Of a stretch of DNA of 64,000 nt, positions 24,858-34,350 are shown piece by piece. Source of the stretch: a bacterium (GTDB lineage: Bacteria > Verrucomicrobiota > Verrucomicrobiia > Chthoniobacterales > UBA6821). Position 1 is the stretch's first letter; each line of letters starts with the position of its first letter. A model generated the notes under the pieces. It saw only the letters and a list, made by a program, of their open reading frames with translations. It did not search any database and was not told the origin of the DNA. The stretch covers positions 51,587 through 115,586 of the forward strand of contig JAJZSL010000004.1 of assembly GCA_021849805.1 (NCBI GenBank). The letters run 5' to 3'. Both the position numbers and the translations under genes were made by a program.

Positions 24858-25174
24858 AAACTCTAAAATAATTTCAAATTAGTCTTCTGTAAAGACCAAT
24901 TAACTACAATCAGTTAGCAGTTTCGAATTCAAATACTGTTGGTAAGCACGTAGGAGATTGGCCATGCCGGTGCGATATTGATCGAGAGGAGAAAGATTAT
25001 TGATGGAATGAGAACGCTGCACTTTTTAAATAAGATCAAGTCAATTTCCTGTCATTTCTAAGTAATTTGACTATAGCAGCCCGTTCACCAGAGATCTCCA
25101 GGAGGGTGCGTATCATCGATATATTTGAAAAATTATTTTCTTTAAAGCGAGACTTTAAGTAGGCTCTTTTTCTT
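24858..25174. other. Non-coding stretch with a broken small reading frame and MITE remnant
   Basis: On the minus strand an ATG near 25118 opens MIRTLLEISGERAAI and runs into the MITE-like end at 25072, where it stops inside the element. Past the element, a same-strand frame (about 25011-24904) continues with SINNLSPLDQYRTGMANL and ends at a stop near 24904. This could be one small gene split by the insertion, but I cannot name the family and both pieces are short. The rest of the stretch is AT-rich leader sequence of lysS. Confidence 0.35.
25001..25072. mobile_element. MITE-like element remnant, copy 4 (72 bp)
   Basis: It matches the right half of copy 2, from TGATGG through GAACGCTGC, the AAATAAGATCAAGTC tract and the terminal ATTTCTAAGTAATTTGACT; the left half is missing. 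It ends about 100 bases upstream of lysS. Confidence 0.75.
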
Positions 25175-26635
25175 ATGGAAAAGACAACCTCACTTCACGA
25201 ACTCATCGCTTTTCGTCGCCAAAAACTCCAAGCCTTGCGCCATCAAGGATTTGATCCTTTTAGCGATGCTGCTGCTCAATTTGCTGATGCTCGATCGATT
25301 AAGGGAGTTGTTGATGATTTTTTGGAAGGAGCTCCGATCAAGGCTGCAGGACGTATTACAGCCTATCGTGATATGGGAAAAAGTTGCTTTCTCGATATTT
25401 CTGACATCAGTGGAAGGATTCAAATTTATTTCAACACTAAGGAACTGGATGAAGCAACTAGTGCCATGGCAGCACAACTTGATATCGGTGATTTTCTAGG
25501 AGTGGAAGGAGTCTATTTTACTACTAAAACTGGAGAGAAAAGCATTCGTGCTTCGCGGCTTCTTATCTTGAGCAAATCACTCCGGCCACTTCCTGATAAA
25601 TGGCATGGTGTGCAAGATGCTGAGATTTGTTATCGCCAACGATATCTTGATCTCATTGCTAATGATGCTTCCAGAACGATTTTTAAACAACGAATTGCCA
25701 TTGTGCATGAGATTCGGCGTTTTCTGGAGGAACGAGGATTCTTAGAAGTAGAGACACCAATGATGCAAGCTATTCCCGGAGGGGCTGCAGCGGAGCCTTT
25801 CAAGACCCATCACAATGCACTTGATAGAGATTTCTTTCTTCGTATTGCACCTGAACTCTATTTAAAGCGACTCTTAGTGGCTGGCTTTCCCAAGGTTTTT
25901 GAACTCAATCGTAACTTCCGTAATGAGGGGGTTTCGCGCCGACATAATCCAGAGTTTACAATGCTCGAAGCATATTGGGCCTTTGCTAATTTTGAAAAAA
26001 TGTCGGAGCTTGTCGAAGAGATGATTTGTTCTCTAGCAGAACACATTGGTGTTGGACTGCAGATTGAACATCGCAATGCAGAAGGAACTATCATCCGTAC
26101 TATCAATCTTCAGCGACCTTGGCGTCGGGCTACTTATCGGGACCTTCTGGAATCGGCTCTTCCAGGATGGTTCCAGCTTAATCTGGAGGCAAAGCGAGAA
26201 AAATGTGCTCAGTTAAAACTCGATATCTCTCACTGTGAAGTTGAATTTGAAGTCACACAGCATGTTTTTGAAAAACTTGTTGAAGAAAAATTAATGGATC
26301 CTTGTTTTGTTACCCATGTGCCCAAGGAACTGGTGCCACTTGCGAAGCTCCATGGTAAAGATCCCTCCTCCGTTGAGGTCTATGAGTTGATTATCAATGG
26401 TCAAGAAATTTCCCCTGGCTACTCTGAGCTCAATGATCCTGATCTTCAGCGTGAGCGTTTGGAGCAGCAAGCTGGAGGAGAAAAACAGTGTTTGGATGAA
26501 GGTTTTCTCGAAGCTCTTGAATATGGAATGCCACCGGCGGGAGGGATTGGTCTTGGGATTGATCGTCTGGTCATGATGCTTACTGGAGCATCATCGATTC
26601 GAGATGTCATTTTGTTTCCACATTTGAGATTCTAA
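25175..26635 (+). CDS. lysS: Lysine--tRNA ligase (class II)
   Basis: The 486-residue protein has the N-terminal OB domain (residues about 50-140, with AAGRITAYRDMGKSCFLDI) and the class II catalytic core: motif 1 FLEVETPMMQAIPGGAAAEPF, motif 2 FRNEGVSRRHNPEFTMLEAY near residue 248, and motif 3 GIGLGIDRLVMMLTG near 458. It charges tRNA-Lys. Length and start (ATG 25175) are normal. It stands alone, between the MITE remnant and a minus-strand pair. Confidence 0.97.
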   Translation: MEKTTSLHELIAFRRQKLQALRHQGFDPFSDAAAQFADARSIKGVVDDFLEGAPIKAAGRITAYRDMGKSCFLDISDISGRIQIYFNTKELDEATSAMAAQLDIGDFLGVEGVYFTTKTGEKSIRASRLLILSKSLRPLPDKWHGVQDAEICYRQRYLDLIANDASRTIFKQRIAIVHEIRRFLEERGFLEVETPMMQAIPGGAAAEPFKTHHNALDRDFFLRIAPELYLKRLLVAGFPKVFELNRNFRNEGVSRRHNPEFTMLEAYWAFANFEKMSELVEEMICSLAEHIGVGLQIEHRNAEGTIIRTINLQRPWRRATYRDLLESALPGWFQLNLEAKREKCAQLKLDISHCEVEFEVTQHVFEKLVEEKLMDPCFVTHVPKELVPLAKLHGKDPSSVEVYELIINGQEISPGYSELNDPDLQRERLEQQAGGEKQCLDEGFLEALEYGMPPAGGIGLGIDRLVMMLTGASSIRDVILFPHLRF

Positions 26636-26730
26636 TTCTCTTCTACGGAATCAATGTAGTGTCAAACAAAAGGAGAGAAAGCTAGCACGTCACGCACAAG
26701 CATTCTAAGATTCTTCTTCTTGCTTAGAAG

Positions 26731-27267
26731 CTATTTATAAGCGTAAACAAGACACGTCTCAGCTGTTTTCTTCCCCTCAGATTTTAGCAGCTCCAATTTT
26801 ATAAAATAATTACCACTGCTGGGCGCTCTGAATTCTTCTGCCACTCGAGCTCCTGAAACTTTTTGTGTTTCTTTCCATGGATCCAGCGCTAAGAGGTGTC
26901 CATTTGAGTCGTAGATAGCCATTTTTAGGACAATTGCAGGTGGAGCAGCAGCAGCAATGAACCAGTAGTCATTTCCTTGAAAAAGCGTAACCTCTAAGAC
27001 TTGTGGCTCTTGAGGAGTGAGAGAAACACTCCAAGAACCATCGCGAACTCGAAAGCCATCATTGAGCGAAGCTTCAGCAAGATTGAGAGCATGTTCTTTG
27101 GCTAAAGCGCTATTTTCGCTAGAAATAGTTTTCTTTTCTACTGAGAGGGGCAGTTGTTGGGAGCCTTGAGAAGTTTCTGCACGAGGGATAAGCCCAAGAA
27201 GCAACAGAGTGATCAGATAAACTACCCAACATCTTGTTCCAAGAACAACAGTATTTTTTTTACTCAT
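26731..27267 (-). CDS. Exported protein of unknown function
   Basis: The 178-residue protein has an N-terminal hydrophobic export signal (about residues 9-27, WVVYLITLLLLGLIPRA). The rest is a compact, probably beta-rich domain: VSLTPQEPQVLEVTLFQGNDYWFIAAAAP, ILKMAIYDSNGHLL and APSSGNYFIKLELL resemble the pre-peptidase-type jelly-roll folds, but this is weak. Its ATG overlaps the stop of the upstream 326-codon frame in ATGA, so the two are translationally coupled and probably work together in the envelope. Function unknown. Confidence 0.7.
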   Translation of the reverse strand: MSKKNTVVLGTRCWVVYLITLLLLGLIPRAETSQGSQQLPLSVEKKTISSENSALAKEHALNLAEASLNDGFRVRDGSWSVSLTPQEPQVLEVTLFQGNDYWFIAAAAPPAIVLKMAIYDSNGHLLALDPWKETQKVSGARVAEEFRAPSSGNYFIKLELLKSEGKKTAETCLVYAYK

Positions 27268-28148
27268 GGATTAGTGGAATGTAGAGGTGGGGGTGAAAGA
27301 GGAGAGGTATCTGAAGTTTCAATAGCAAGAACAATTTTCTTTGCTTCTTCTTCTATGGAAATAAGATTATTTTTACTCAAACCGTGACGTTCCTTCTCTA
27401 AGAAGGTAGCCACATGAAATAGCGTCTCTCTAGCTTGAAGAACAAGTGGATCATTACGTAATTTCTCTGGAAGTGATGCTAAATCTAAAGCTAAATGACG
27501 AGCTAGTTCTGGCTCATAGAGAAGGTTAGCTCCCCGTTGAGAATAATCAGCAATGATGATTTTGGAGGCAACTTCTAAACCTCGCAACCATGCTCCTGCG
27601 GAAATGAGTTTGATAAGATTGCGATCTTGTTGATCAATCATCGTAGTTTTTACTTCATTTTCTGTTGCTTCTAGCTCATTGCGTAAAGAATTCCACTCAC
27701 TCTGATCAGCAAATTCAATGAGATTATTACCACGACTTAGGATTGCTTGGCTCACTCCAAGAGCTTTAGAGAGGGACATGATATCACGTCCAATATTTTT
27801 GACTTGCTGGCTATCTTGAGCTTCTACAGCAATGTAGCCATTGGTGACAAAGACTCCAACAGCTAAGGCAAGTTGAGTGCGATGCGTTGTTATTGGAGCA
27901 GTTCCTCCAAGATCTAATGTTGTCCAATTAGGGCGGCTAACCTTGTTGATAGCTGCAAAAATTTCTCCTGGACAAGGCACACTGATCTCATCGAGGTAAA
28001 AAGCAGACTTTCTTTCTTCAGGAGTGAGTAGGGAAGTATGCTCTTTCTCTTTCGAGGCCAACGCTCTGCTAGAAAAACCAAGAATCAGCAAAACAAAAAT
28101 GATTCTTTTAAGGAAAAACCTCAATAACGAAACCACGTTTTTATTCAT
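27264..28148 (-). CDS. Exported protein of unknown function, coupled to the following gene
   Basis: The frame opens from an ATG at 28244, but the ATG at 28148 starts a clean signal peptide (MNKNVVSLLRFFLKRIIFVLLILGFSS, in two parts: basic start then hydrophobic core) and is preferred; this gives 294 residues. The mature part is soluble-looking: LDEISVPCPGEIFAAINKVSRPNW, a Thr/Gly segment, then helical stretches to the Pro/Ser-rich end. I do not know the family; the composition suggests a periplasmic protein. It ends in ATGA overlap with the 178-residue gene. Confidence 0.68.
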   Translation of the reverse strand: MNKNVVSLLRFFLKRIIFVLLILGFSSRALASKEKEHTSLLTPEERKSAFYLDEISVPCPGEIFAAINKVSRPNWTTLDLGGTAPITTHRTQLALAVGVFVTNGYIAVEAQDSQQVKNIGRDIMSLSKALGVSQAILSRGNNLIEFADQSEWNSLRNELEATENEVKTTMIDQQDRNLIKLISAGAWLRGLEVASKIIIADYSQRGANLLYEPELARHLALDLASLPEKLRNDPLVLQARETLFHVATFLEKERHGLSKNNLISIEEEAKKIVLAIETSDTSPLSPPPLHSTNP

Positions 28149-28528
28149 GGATTTTTTTGAAGATAGAGCGTGGTCGTATAATCTTACTAAAGATGATAGA
28201 AAGCGGGTCTGGATAAGTCGGATAATTTTTTCTAAAATCGACATGATTTTCTATAGTAACATTTCTTGAGCATGGGATCTAGCTGGAAAAACAGTCTTTC
28301 TCCTCTTTGCCCATATCAACTCAATTGATTGGTGACTGAAAGTATCAAATCAACAACTGATTCCTAATATAATGGACAAATGCTCTTTATGCTTTTCAAA
28401 GATTTTTTTAAAATCAAATTTTGATTTTTTAGATTTAAAAAGTGTACTCAGGTAATAAATCTGATTGAATCTTTGAGCAGGAAATCTTTTTTCTAAAAAA
28501 ACTTACTCAAAAATCCAACATACTTATC

Positions 28529-28900
28529 ATGAACAATCATTCTGTTACACCTTCAGGATCTCCAGGAAGTATTACTCCGGCTGCCCCTCTAGTTCCAGCT
28601 CCGCAGCAAGAAGCTCAAGGAGCTATCCAAGGAGTTCCTCTGGTTCATGTTATTCCCAATGATGAGAATGATGGGTTGACTACACCACCTCCGTACACAC
28701 CGCCGAATTCTCCTCCTAATCAGCGGGAGATTTATCAAGCAGCTAGAAGAGAAGAAGCCGCTGGGAGAATACGAAAAATGCCAAAGCGCTCCAGAGAAGC
28801 TGGAGAAGAACCTAATGATCCTATTAGAAAAATTTTCCGTGATAGTGATAGAGATCATCAGCCACCACCGCCACCACCTTTAATTTCAGTAAACTCATAA
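28529..28900 (+). CDS. Small proline-rich protein with PPPY and poly-Pro motifs, candidate effector
   Basis: The 123-residue protein has no Sec signal. Its leader (MNNHSVTPSGSPGSITPAAP, first 20 residues) is uncharged except for one His and full of Ser, Thr and Pro. Around residues 50-63 it reads LTTPPPYTPPNSPP, containing a PPxY motif, the core that WW domains of eukaryotic Nedd4-type ligases bind. A basic segment RKMPKRSRE (about residues 82-90) could be a nuclear signal, and near the C-terminus six prolines in a row precede LI. It stands alone with about 280 bases of AT-rich DNA upstream. Eukaryotic-type motifs in a leader-bearing small protein suggest an effector, but short motifs can arise by chance in Pro-rich sequence. 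Confidence 0.6.
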   Translation: MNNHSVTPSGSPGSITPAAPLVPAPQQEAQGAIQGVPLVHVIPNDENDGLTTPPPYTPPNSPPNQREIYQAARREEAAGRIRKMPKRSREAGEEPNDPIRKIFRDSDRDHQPPPPPPLISVNS

Positions 28901-29000
28901 ATTGTGCTCTAATAGAAAAAAATTGCTGCACTTTCAGAGAGCTTTTTCTTCAAGAGGCTCTCCTTAAGTTTATTAACGAGAGGTTTGTTGACAACGTTGC

Positions 29001-30983
29001 TTACAGTTTTGCTCTCAGGAGCCTTAAACTATTCAGAACAACAAGGAGAGTACTCCCTTCATGAGCAGCAACTCCCAGAGTTAATGGAATAGGAGCTAAC
29101 AGCGTGCTAACAATCATCAGTAGTACCGTCCCAAGAGCGATCGCAATGTTTTGATAAATAATGGAACGAGCTTGATAGCTAAGTTTGCGGGCTAGTAAGA
29201 AATTTTCAAGACGATCATTCATAAGGACAATCTCCGCTTGCTCTAGTGCTGCATCGGAGCCACGAATTCCCATGGCTACACCAACATCAGCTGCTGCTAG
29301 AGAAGGGGCATCATTGACTCCATCTCCAATCATGGCAACACGATAGCGTCCTCCTTCTTTGAGCTTCTCGAGTGCATGAACTTTTTGGGCGGGGGAGAGT
29401 TCAGCCAGAATGGTCCCAATATTCACTCTCTTTCCTGTTATTTGAGCAGCATCTTGACGATCTCCTGTGAGCATGACGGTACGCACTCCTTCCGCATGTA
29501 GTTGCTTTAAGGTAGCTGTTGCTTCTTCGCGAATTTCATCTCTAAAATTCAGACATCCTAGCAAGTGCTTACCAGCAATCCAAACAACAGCATGCTCAGC
29601 TGCTTGAGCATCAGGAGAAGGAAGTTGTAGATGGAATCGTTCTCTAAATTGCTCAATAAAACGGAAACTTCCTAATACGTAAGTTTCTTGATTAATCACT
29701 CCTTGAAGGCCGAAGCCAGGTATGGTTTCTAGTTTTTGAACTTCCAAAAGTGGTGCTTGCCATAGAGCTGCTCTACGTTCGATCGCACGTGAGAGAGGGT
29801 GCTCTGAGAAATGAGCAAGGCTGTAAGCAATTTGTTCAATTTCTTTTTCTTCTCCTTGAAAAGATTGGAGTGATGAAAATTGAAGGTTCCCCGAAGTGAT
29901 CGTTCCTGTTTTATCAAAGGCAACGAGATGAACTTGAGCCAATGTTTCAATAGCAGCACCTCCCCGGTAGAGAATGCCTCGACGTGCTCCACTGGCAATA
30001 GCAGAGAGAATAGCAGAAGGAACGGAGAGTACCAGAGCACAAGGAGAAGCTACAACTAAAAGTGTCATCGAGCGATAGAAAGCACTAGATACTCGAGATG
30101 TTGAAAAAGAAGGAGGTTGGTCTAATAACAACCACCAAAGGAAAAACATAACGGTGCATGCTGTTAGAACAAGAAGAGTGTAGTGTGTTCCAAAACGATC
30201 AGTGAAGCGTTGGGAAGGTGCTTTTAGCTTTTGTGCTTCTCCAATGAGACGAATGATCTTCTGTAGAGAGCTCTCACTAGCAGGTCGCACTACTTCTCCC
30301 TCTAGAACTCCCCAAAGGTTGATTGTTCCTGAAAGTGCATGGTCGCCTGGATGTTTCCTCACTGGTGTGGCTTCTCCCGTCAAGTTTGATTCATCACAGG
30401 CGCTTTTTCCCTTGAGGATTGTGAGATCAACAGGAATTTGTTCTCCTGAAGTAACACGTACGATCATGCCAGGTGTTAAATCATCAACAGGAACTTGAAA
30501 CTCTTTTCCATCACGGAGGAGACGAGCTGTTTTAGGAGCTTGATGGAATAGAGCACTAATGGCTTTCTGGGTGCGTCCCATAGCAAAGTGCTCCATGGCA
30601 CTGGAAGCAGAAAACAAAAAGAGAAGCAAAGCTCCTTCACGCCAAGCTCCAATCGTGGCGGCTCCTAGGGCAACGGCAAGCATCAAAAAATCAACATCGA
30701 GTTCTCTTTTTTTTAGACGACTCCATGCTTGAGTAGACGCTCTCCAACCGCCAGTAAGATAGGCAAGTGAATAGAGAGCATTGGTAAAAAAAGGATGGTT
30801 TTTACTAAGGCTGATCACAAATCCCAAAAGTCCGAAAATAAAGCATAGACCAGCCAAGAGACTCATGAAGAACCATTCTTCAGGCTGTTGGATCGATTCA
30901 CGCTTGGAACAAGAACATGGTTTTAGCACCCAACCGAAGAAGCAGTTAAAAAACTTTAAAAAAAACATAGTAGAGTTTAGCAA
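29001..30983 (-). CDS. Heavy-metal P-type ATPase, P1B-4-like (Co/Zn/Fe class)
   Basis: The 660-residue transporter shows the phosphorylation site FDKTGTITSG near residue 357, TGES-type TGEATPVRK, and the hinge MIGDGVNDAPSLAAADVGVAMG. The membrane metal motif is SPCALVLSVPSA (near 312) instead of the CPC of Cu/Zn pumps, and the last helix reads AHEGSTLLVVLNSLRLL. SPC plus HEG(G/S)T is the signature of the P1B-4 class, which exports cobalt, iron or zinc. There is no N-terminal HMA domain, only a short cysteine-bearing tail (KPCSCSK). It is a single gene, divergent from ftsH. Confidence 0.92.
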   Translation of the reverse strand: MLNSTMFFLKFFNCFFGWVLKPCSCSKRESIQQPEEWFFMSLLAGLCFIFGLLGFVISLSKNHPFFTNALYSLAYLTGGWRASTQAWSRLKKRELDVDFLMLAVALGAATIGAWREGALLLFLFSASSAMEHFAMGRTQKAISALFHQAPKTARLLRDGKEFQVPVDDLTPGMIVRVTSGEQIPVDLTILKGKSACDESNLTGEATPVRKHPGDHALSGTINLWGVLEGEVVRPASESSLQKIIRLIGEAQKLKAPSQRFTDRFGTHYTLLVLTACTVMFFLWWLLLDQPPSFSTSRVSSAFYRSMTLLVVASPCALVLSVPSAILSAIASGARRGILYRGGAAIETLAQVHLVAFDKTGTITSGNLQFSSLQSFQGEEKEIEQIAYSLAHFSEHPLSRAIERRAALWQAPLLEVQKLETIPGFGLQGVINQETYVLGSFRFIEQFRERFHLQLPSPDAQAAEHAVVWIAGKHLLGCLNFRDEIREEATATLKQLHAEGVRTVMLTGDRQDAAQITGKRVNIGTILAELSPAQKVHALEKLKEGGRYRVAMIGDGVNDAPSLAAADVGVAMGIRGSDAALEQAEIVLMNDRLENFLLARKLSYQARSIIYQNIAIALGTVLLMIVSTLLAPIPLTLGVAAHEGSTLLVVLNSLRLLRAKL

Positions 30984-31108
30984 GAGGAAAAGGAGCTATA
31001 GAAGAAAGTAAAAGGATAAAAAAAGAAAACTTTCTAGAAAACTTTCTTTGATTCATTTGCATTCACAATAGATCTCTGTCAAGTTAAGTAGAAATTTATT
31101 TGCCATTC

Positions 31109-33166
31109 ATGTCTGACTATTCATTTTCTCCTCAAGAAGACGAGGAGGCTTCGCCGTCCAAAAATAATAAAACACCCAACGATCCTATTAATTGGCGTGC
31201 TTTTCTCCTCGTTGCCATTGCTATCGCACTCATTGGTGGTGCTTTTTTCTTTCGAGGTAGTAATCTCATGCTTGCTGAAGATCTCTCCTTCCCGAAATTT
31301 GAAACTTTACTTAAGGATGGTAAGATTATTTCAACTCCAGAGAAACCGTTAGAACTGCTTATTGAAGAAGGGAAAAACACCCAGTCATTGAGTGGTTTCT
31401 ATCGCAAGAAAGTGCAAAATTCCGATGCAGAGGTGGCTACTGCTTTTAAGACAACAGTCTTTATGCCTTTTAATAGTGCTACGCTGGAGAAAGAACTTGC
31501 TGATGCTGGAGTCACCGTCACACCAAAGGCAGAATCCAATGTCTTCCTATCAACGGTGGTAAGCTTTCTCCCCATTTTTTTATTTCTTCTGGTGCTCTAT
31601 TTCTTTTTTCGCTCACAGATCAAAATGGCAGGAAAAAGTGCCATGAGCTTTGGGAAGAGCAAAGCAAAAATGCTAGCAAGAGAAAAAAATAAAATTACCT
31701 TTAGAGATGTAGCTGGAGTCGAAGAGGCCAAGGAAGAGGTGCAAGAATTAGTTGAGTTTTTACGTAATCCTAAGCGTTTCCAAAAATTGGGAGGTCGTAT
31801 TCCCAAAGGAGTGCTGATGATCGGTTCCCCAGGAACTGGGAAAACACTCTTAGCCAGGGCCATTGCTGGAGAAGCTGATGTTCCTTTTTTTAATATTAGT
31901 GGTTCTGATTTTGTTGAAATGTTTGTAGGAGTCGGTGCATCACGAGTACGTGATATGTTTGAACAAGGAAGAAAATCAGCCCCATGTCTTATCTTCATTG
32001 ATGAAATCGATGCTGTAGGGCGCCATCGTGGGCATGGTGTAGGGGGGGGACATGATGAGCGTGAGCAGACACTCAATCAGCTCTTAGTTGAAATGGATGG
32101 ATTTGATGCTCAAGAAGGAGTCATCATCATTGCAGCTACGAATCGTCCAGATGTTCTTGATCCTGCACTCTTGCGTCCAGGACGCTTTGATCGCCAGGTT
32201 ACCATTGGACTTCCAGATGTGAAAGGCCGCGAGGATATTTTAAAAGTTCATGCTAGAAAAGTGAAACTTTCTCAACAAGTTGATCTTTCTAAAATTGCTC
32301 GTGGTACACCAGGGTATTCTGGAGCAGAGCTTGCTAACGTGCTCAATGAAGCTGCGCTGATGGCAGCACGGAAGGGTCTTAAAGCCATTACTCAAGCTGA
32401 GCTAGAAGAAGCTCGTGACAAGGTTCGCTGGGGGAAAGAGAGACGTAGTATGGCCATGACAGAGAAAGAAAAAACAACAACAGCATGGCATGAAGCTGGA
32501 CATGCCCTGCTCAATGTGATCTTAGAGCACACTCATCCTCTGCACAAAGTTACCATTATTCCTCGTGGACAATATCTGGGAGCCACGATGTATCTTCCTG
32601 AGAAAGATCAGCTCTCTACACAGTATAAAGAATCTTTAGATGGACTTGTCATGATGATGGGGGGACGCATTGCTGAAGAAATGTTCACTCATGATATCTC
32701 CAATGGAGCTTCTGGAGATATTGCTCAGGCGACAACACTAGCTCGCAAGATGGTTTGTGAATGGGGAATGAGCCAGCTTGGTATGATTCGCTTTAGCGAA
32801 GAGAATGACTATGTATTTTTTGGACGCGATATGGCAGGGAAGCGTCAATATAGCGAAGCTACCGCTCAACAAATCGATGCGGAGGTAAAGCGCTTCATCG
32901 ATGAAGCCTACGCCCGTGCTGCAGCAATATTGCAAGAGAAAAAAGAAAAACTAGAGCTTATTGCCAAAGCGTTACTCGAATATGAAACACTCGATGGAGC
33001 TCAGGTTGCCGACCTCATTACTTTGGGTTATATGAAAAATCCTCCGGTGATTGAACAGAAACCACCACCGATTCCTCCTGCTCCTATGGCATTTCCTGGT
33101 GATGTTTCTAAACCTAATCGTCCTGACTTCCCCACGGGAGGATTAGTAGCGCCTCTACCTGCCTAG
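31109..33166 (+). CDS. ftsH: ATP-dependent zinc metalloprotease FtsH
   Basis: The 685-residue protein has two membrane segments (about residues 30-50 and 150-172), the AAA module with Walker [21 protein letters not shown] (near 239) and [16 protein letters not shown], the [17 protein letters not shown], and the protease site WHEAGHALL near residue 460. It degrades misfolded and regulatory membrane proteins. The C-terminal tail is Pro-rich ([12 protein letters not shown]). ATG 31109 is preferred to the TTG at 31100. A hairpin follows the stop codon. Confidence 0.96.
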   Translation: MSDYSFSPQEDEEASPSKNNKTPNDPINWRAFLLVAIAIALIGGAFFFRGSNLMLAEDLSFPKFETLLKDGKIISTPEKPLELLIEEGKNTQSLSGFYRKKVQNSDAEVATAFKTTVFMPFNSATLEKELADAGVTVTPKAESNVFLSTVVSFLPIFLFLLVLYFFFRSQIKMAGKSAMSFGKSKAKMLAREKNKITFRDVAGVEEAKEEVQELVEFLRNPKRFQKLGGRIPKGVLMIGSPGTGKTLLARAIAGEADVPFFNISGSDFVEMFVGVGASRVRDMFEQGRKSAPCLIFIDEIDAVGRHRGHGVGGGHDEREQTLNQLLVEMDGFDAQEGVIIIAATNRPDVLDPALLRPGRFDRQVTIGLPDVKGREDILKVHARKVKLSQQVDLSKIARGTPGYSGAELANVLNEAALMAARKGLKAITQAELEEARDKVRWGKERRSMAMTEKEKTTTAWHEAGHALLNVILEHTHPLHKVTIIPRGQYLGATMYLPEKDQLSTQYKESLDGLVMMMGGRIAEEMFTHDISNGASGDIAQATTLARKMVCEWGMSQLGMIRFSEENDYVFFGRDMAGKRQYSEATAQQIDAEVKRFIDEAYARAAAILQEKKEKLELIAKALLEYETLDGAQVADLITLGYMKNPPVIEQKPPPIPPAPMAFPGDVSKPNRPDFPTGGLVAPLPA

Positions 33167-33174
33167 GAGCTACC

Positions 33175-33199
33175 GCTCAAGGATGCTTGAGCTTTCTCT
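33175..33199 (+). terminator. Intrinsic terminator or attenuator after ftsH
   Basis: GCTCAAG (33175-33181) pairs perfectly with CTTGAGC (33186-33192) around the loop GATG, and TTTCTCTT follows. It lies 9 bases after the ftsH stop and 16 bases before the next gene, so it would reduce read-through into the LolA-like gene. Confidence 0.55.
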
Positions 33200-33215
33200 T
33201 CCCTAAGCTGAGTAC

Positions 33216-33953
33216 ATGTTTGGCTATCTCAATATTTTTTGTTCTTCTTTACTGCTAGCTCTTTTTCTGCAGGTAGCTCATGGAAAAACAGCAGAGGATT
33301 TTCTCCAAGGGGCTCGACTGCACGCTGCTGCTCATCAACCAGTCACGCTTTATGCAACAATTCACGGAGGGGAGCAGACAATCCCTTTAACATTTGTACT
33401 TGGGAAAAACTCTCTTCAATATCAGTTTCATGATCCTGAAGAAACTCTTCTCTTCAACTTACAACCATCCTCTTCCTCGCTGCGGCTACTCAAGAATGGG
33501 TTGAGTAGCTCTCTAGATAATGAGAGAAGATATCAAGAGTTCCGAGGGACTGGTCTTAACTATGATGATCTAGCACTTGGATTCCTCTACTGGAAAAACC
33601 CTCATATTATCAGTAAAGAGATGGTACGAGGTCTCCGAACTGTTGTCATTGAACTGACAGCCCCTTCTCTATCGAAGACAAATTTATCGATCCCCGATAG
33701 AAATATTCGTCTTTGGATTGATGCTGATCATGATACCTTGCTGAGAATGGAATCTCACGATGAAGAGGGAAAGCTCCTCAAGCGTTTTGAAGTCCTCTCC
33801 GCTCAAAAAATCAATGGATTTTGGATGCTTAAGGAAATGCGCTTTGAAATTTTTGATCCAAAGAAAGGAGAAGTCACCAAACGACGCTACTTAACAATGA
33901 GCAGAGAAGATCAATCAACATCAGCACCTTCTCCAAACATCTCCCCAAAGTGA
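33216..33953 (+). CDS. LolA-like outer-membrane lipoprotein-sorting family protein
   Basis: The 245-residue protein begins with a signal peptide (about residues 1-23, cut near VAHG-KT). The mature part is a probable antiparallel beta half-barrel: ARLHAAAHQPVTLYATI, FRGTGLNYDDLALGFLYW (a hallmark of this superfamily, where a Leu-Thr/Asp-Leu-rich stretch follows the central strands), IRLWIDADHDTLLRMESHDEEGKL and MRFEIFDPKKGEVTKRRYL. Related proteins carry lipoproteins or lipids across the periplasm. The exact role and cargo are unknown. It is 49 bases after ftsH with a hairpin between. Confidence 0.72.
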   Translation: MFGYLNIFCSSLLLALFLQVAHGKTAEDFLQGARLHAAAHQPVTLYATIHGGEQTIPLTFVLGKNSLQYQFHDPEETLLFNLQPSSSSLRLLKNGLSSSLDNERRYQEFRGTGLNYDDLALGFLYWKNPHIISKEMVRGLRTVVIELTAPSLSKTNLSIPDRNIRLWIDADHDTLLRMESHDEEGKLLKRFEVLSAQKINGFWMLKEMRFEIFDPKKGEVTKRRYLTMSREDQSTSAPSPNISPK

Positions 33954-33964
33954 TAAGAGTTATT

Positions 33965-34350
33965 AGAGCGTTTTAAATGAAGTTATAGCCAGTGTAGTGC
34001 CAGAAACAAGGAGCTCAAGACCCGTAGTTTATTCTGATACTCGAGGACTCGAGCACCAAAGTGACGCCGCGATGCATGGGCTACAACGTTAATGAAAATG
34101 CTCTAGCTCATTTCTAAGCCTCACGACTCACTCTGGCATTCCCGCCTCCTTTTCTGCTGTAGCCCTCTTTTCATGAGTCCCACCTCCTTTTCTCTTGTAG
34201 CTCTCTTTTCGTTATTCCCACTCTCTTTTCGTCATTCCCGCGGAGGCGGGAATCCAGGCCGCCATGGAGCTTTTGTACGGGTAACACTCATAAACTAAGA
34301 AGTCTATTACTTTTCTTATGATGTTGGGATGCCGATTCTAAGATGCCATG
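33965..34350. repeat. Long dispersed repeat, left copy
   Basis: This non-coding stretch shares ordered blocks with 38725-39165 in the same orientation: the opening GAGCGTTTT, CTCGAGGACTCGAGCAC, CTACAACGTTA, CCTCACGACTC, the CATTCCCGC palindrome at 34231-34258, GGAGCTTTTG, CTATTACTTTTCT and GATGTTGGG with GATTCTAAG. Between 34140 and 34235 it has a tandem pyrimidine-rich unit (CTCCTTTTCT...TGTAGC.CTCTTTTC) ending at the palindrome. The two copies flank the 34.8-38.7 kb gene pair. Confidence 0.75.

Noticed and set aside
18295..25072. Insertion sequence with transposase
   Set aside because: The repeated elements are 160 bp or shorter and no transposase-like frame is in the region.
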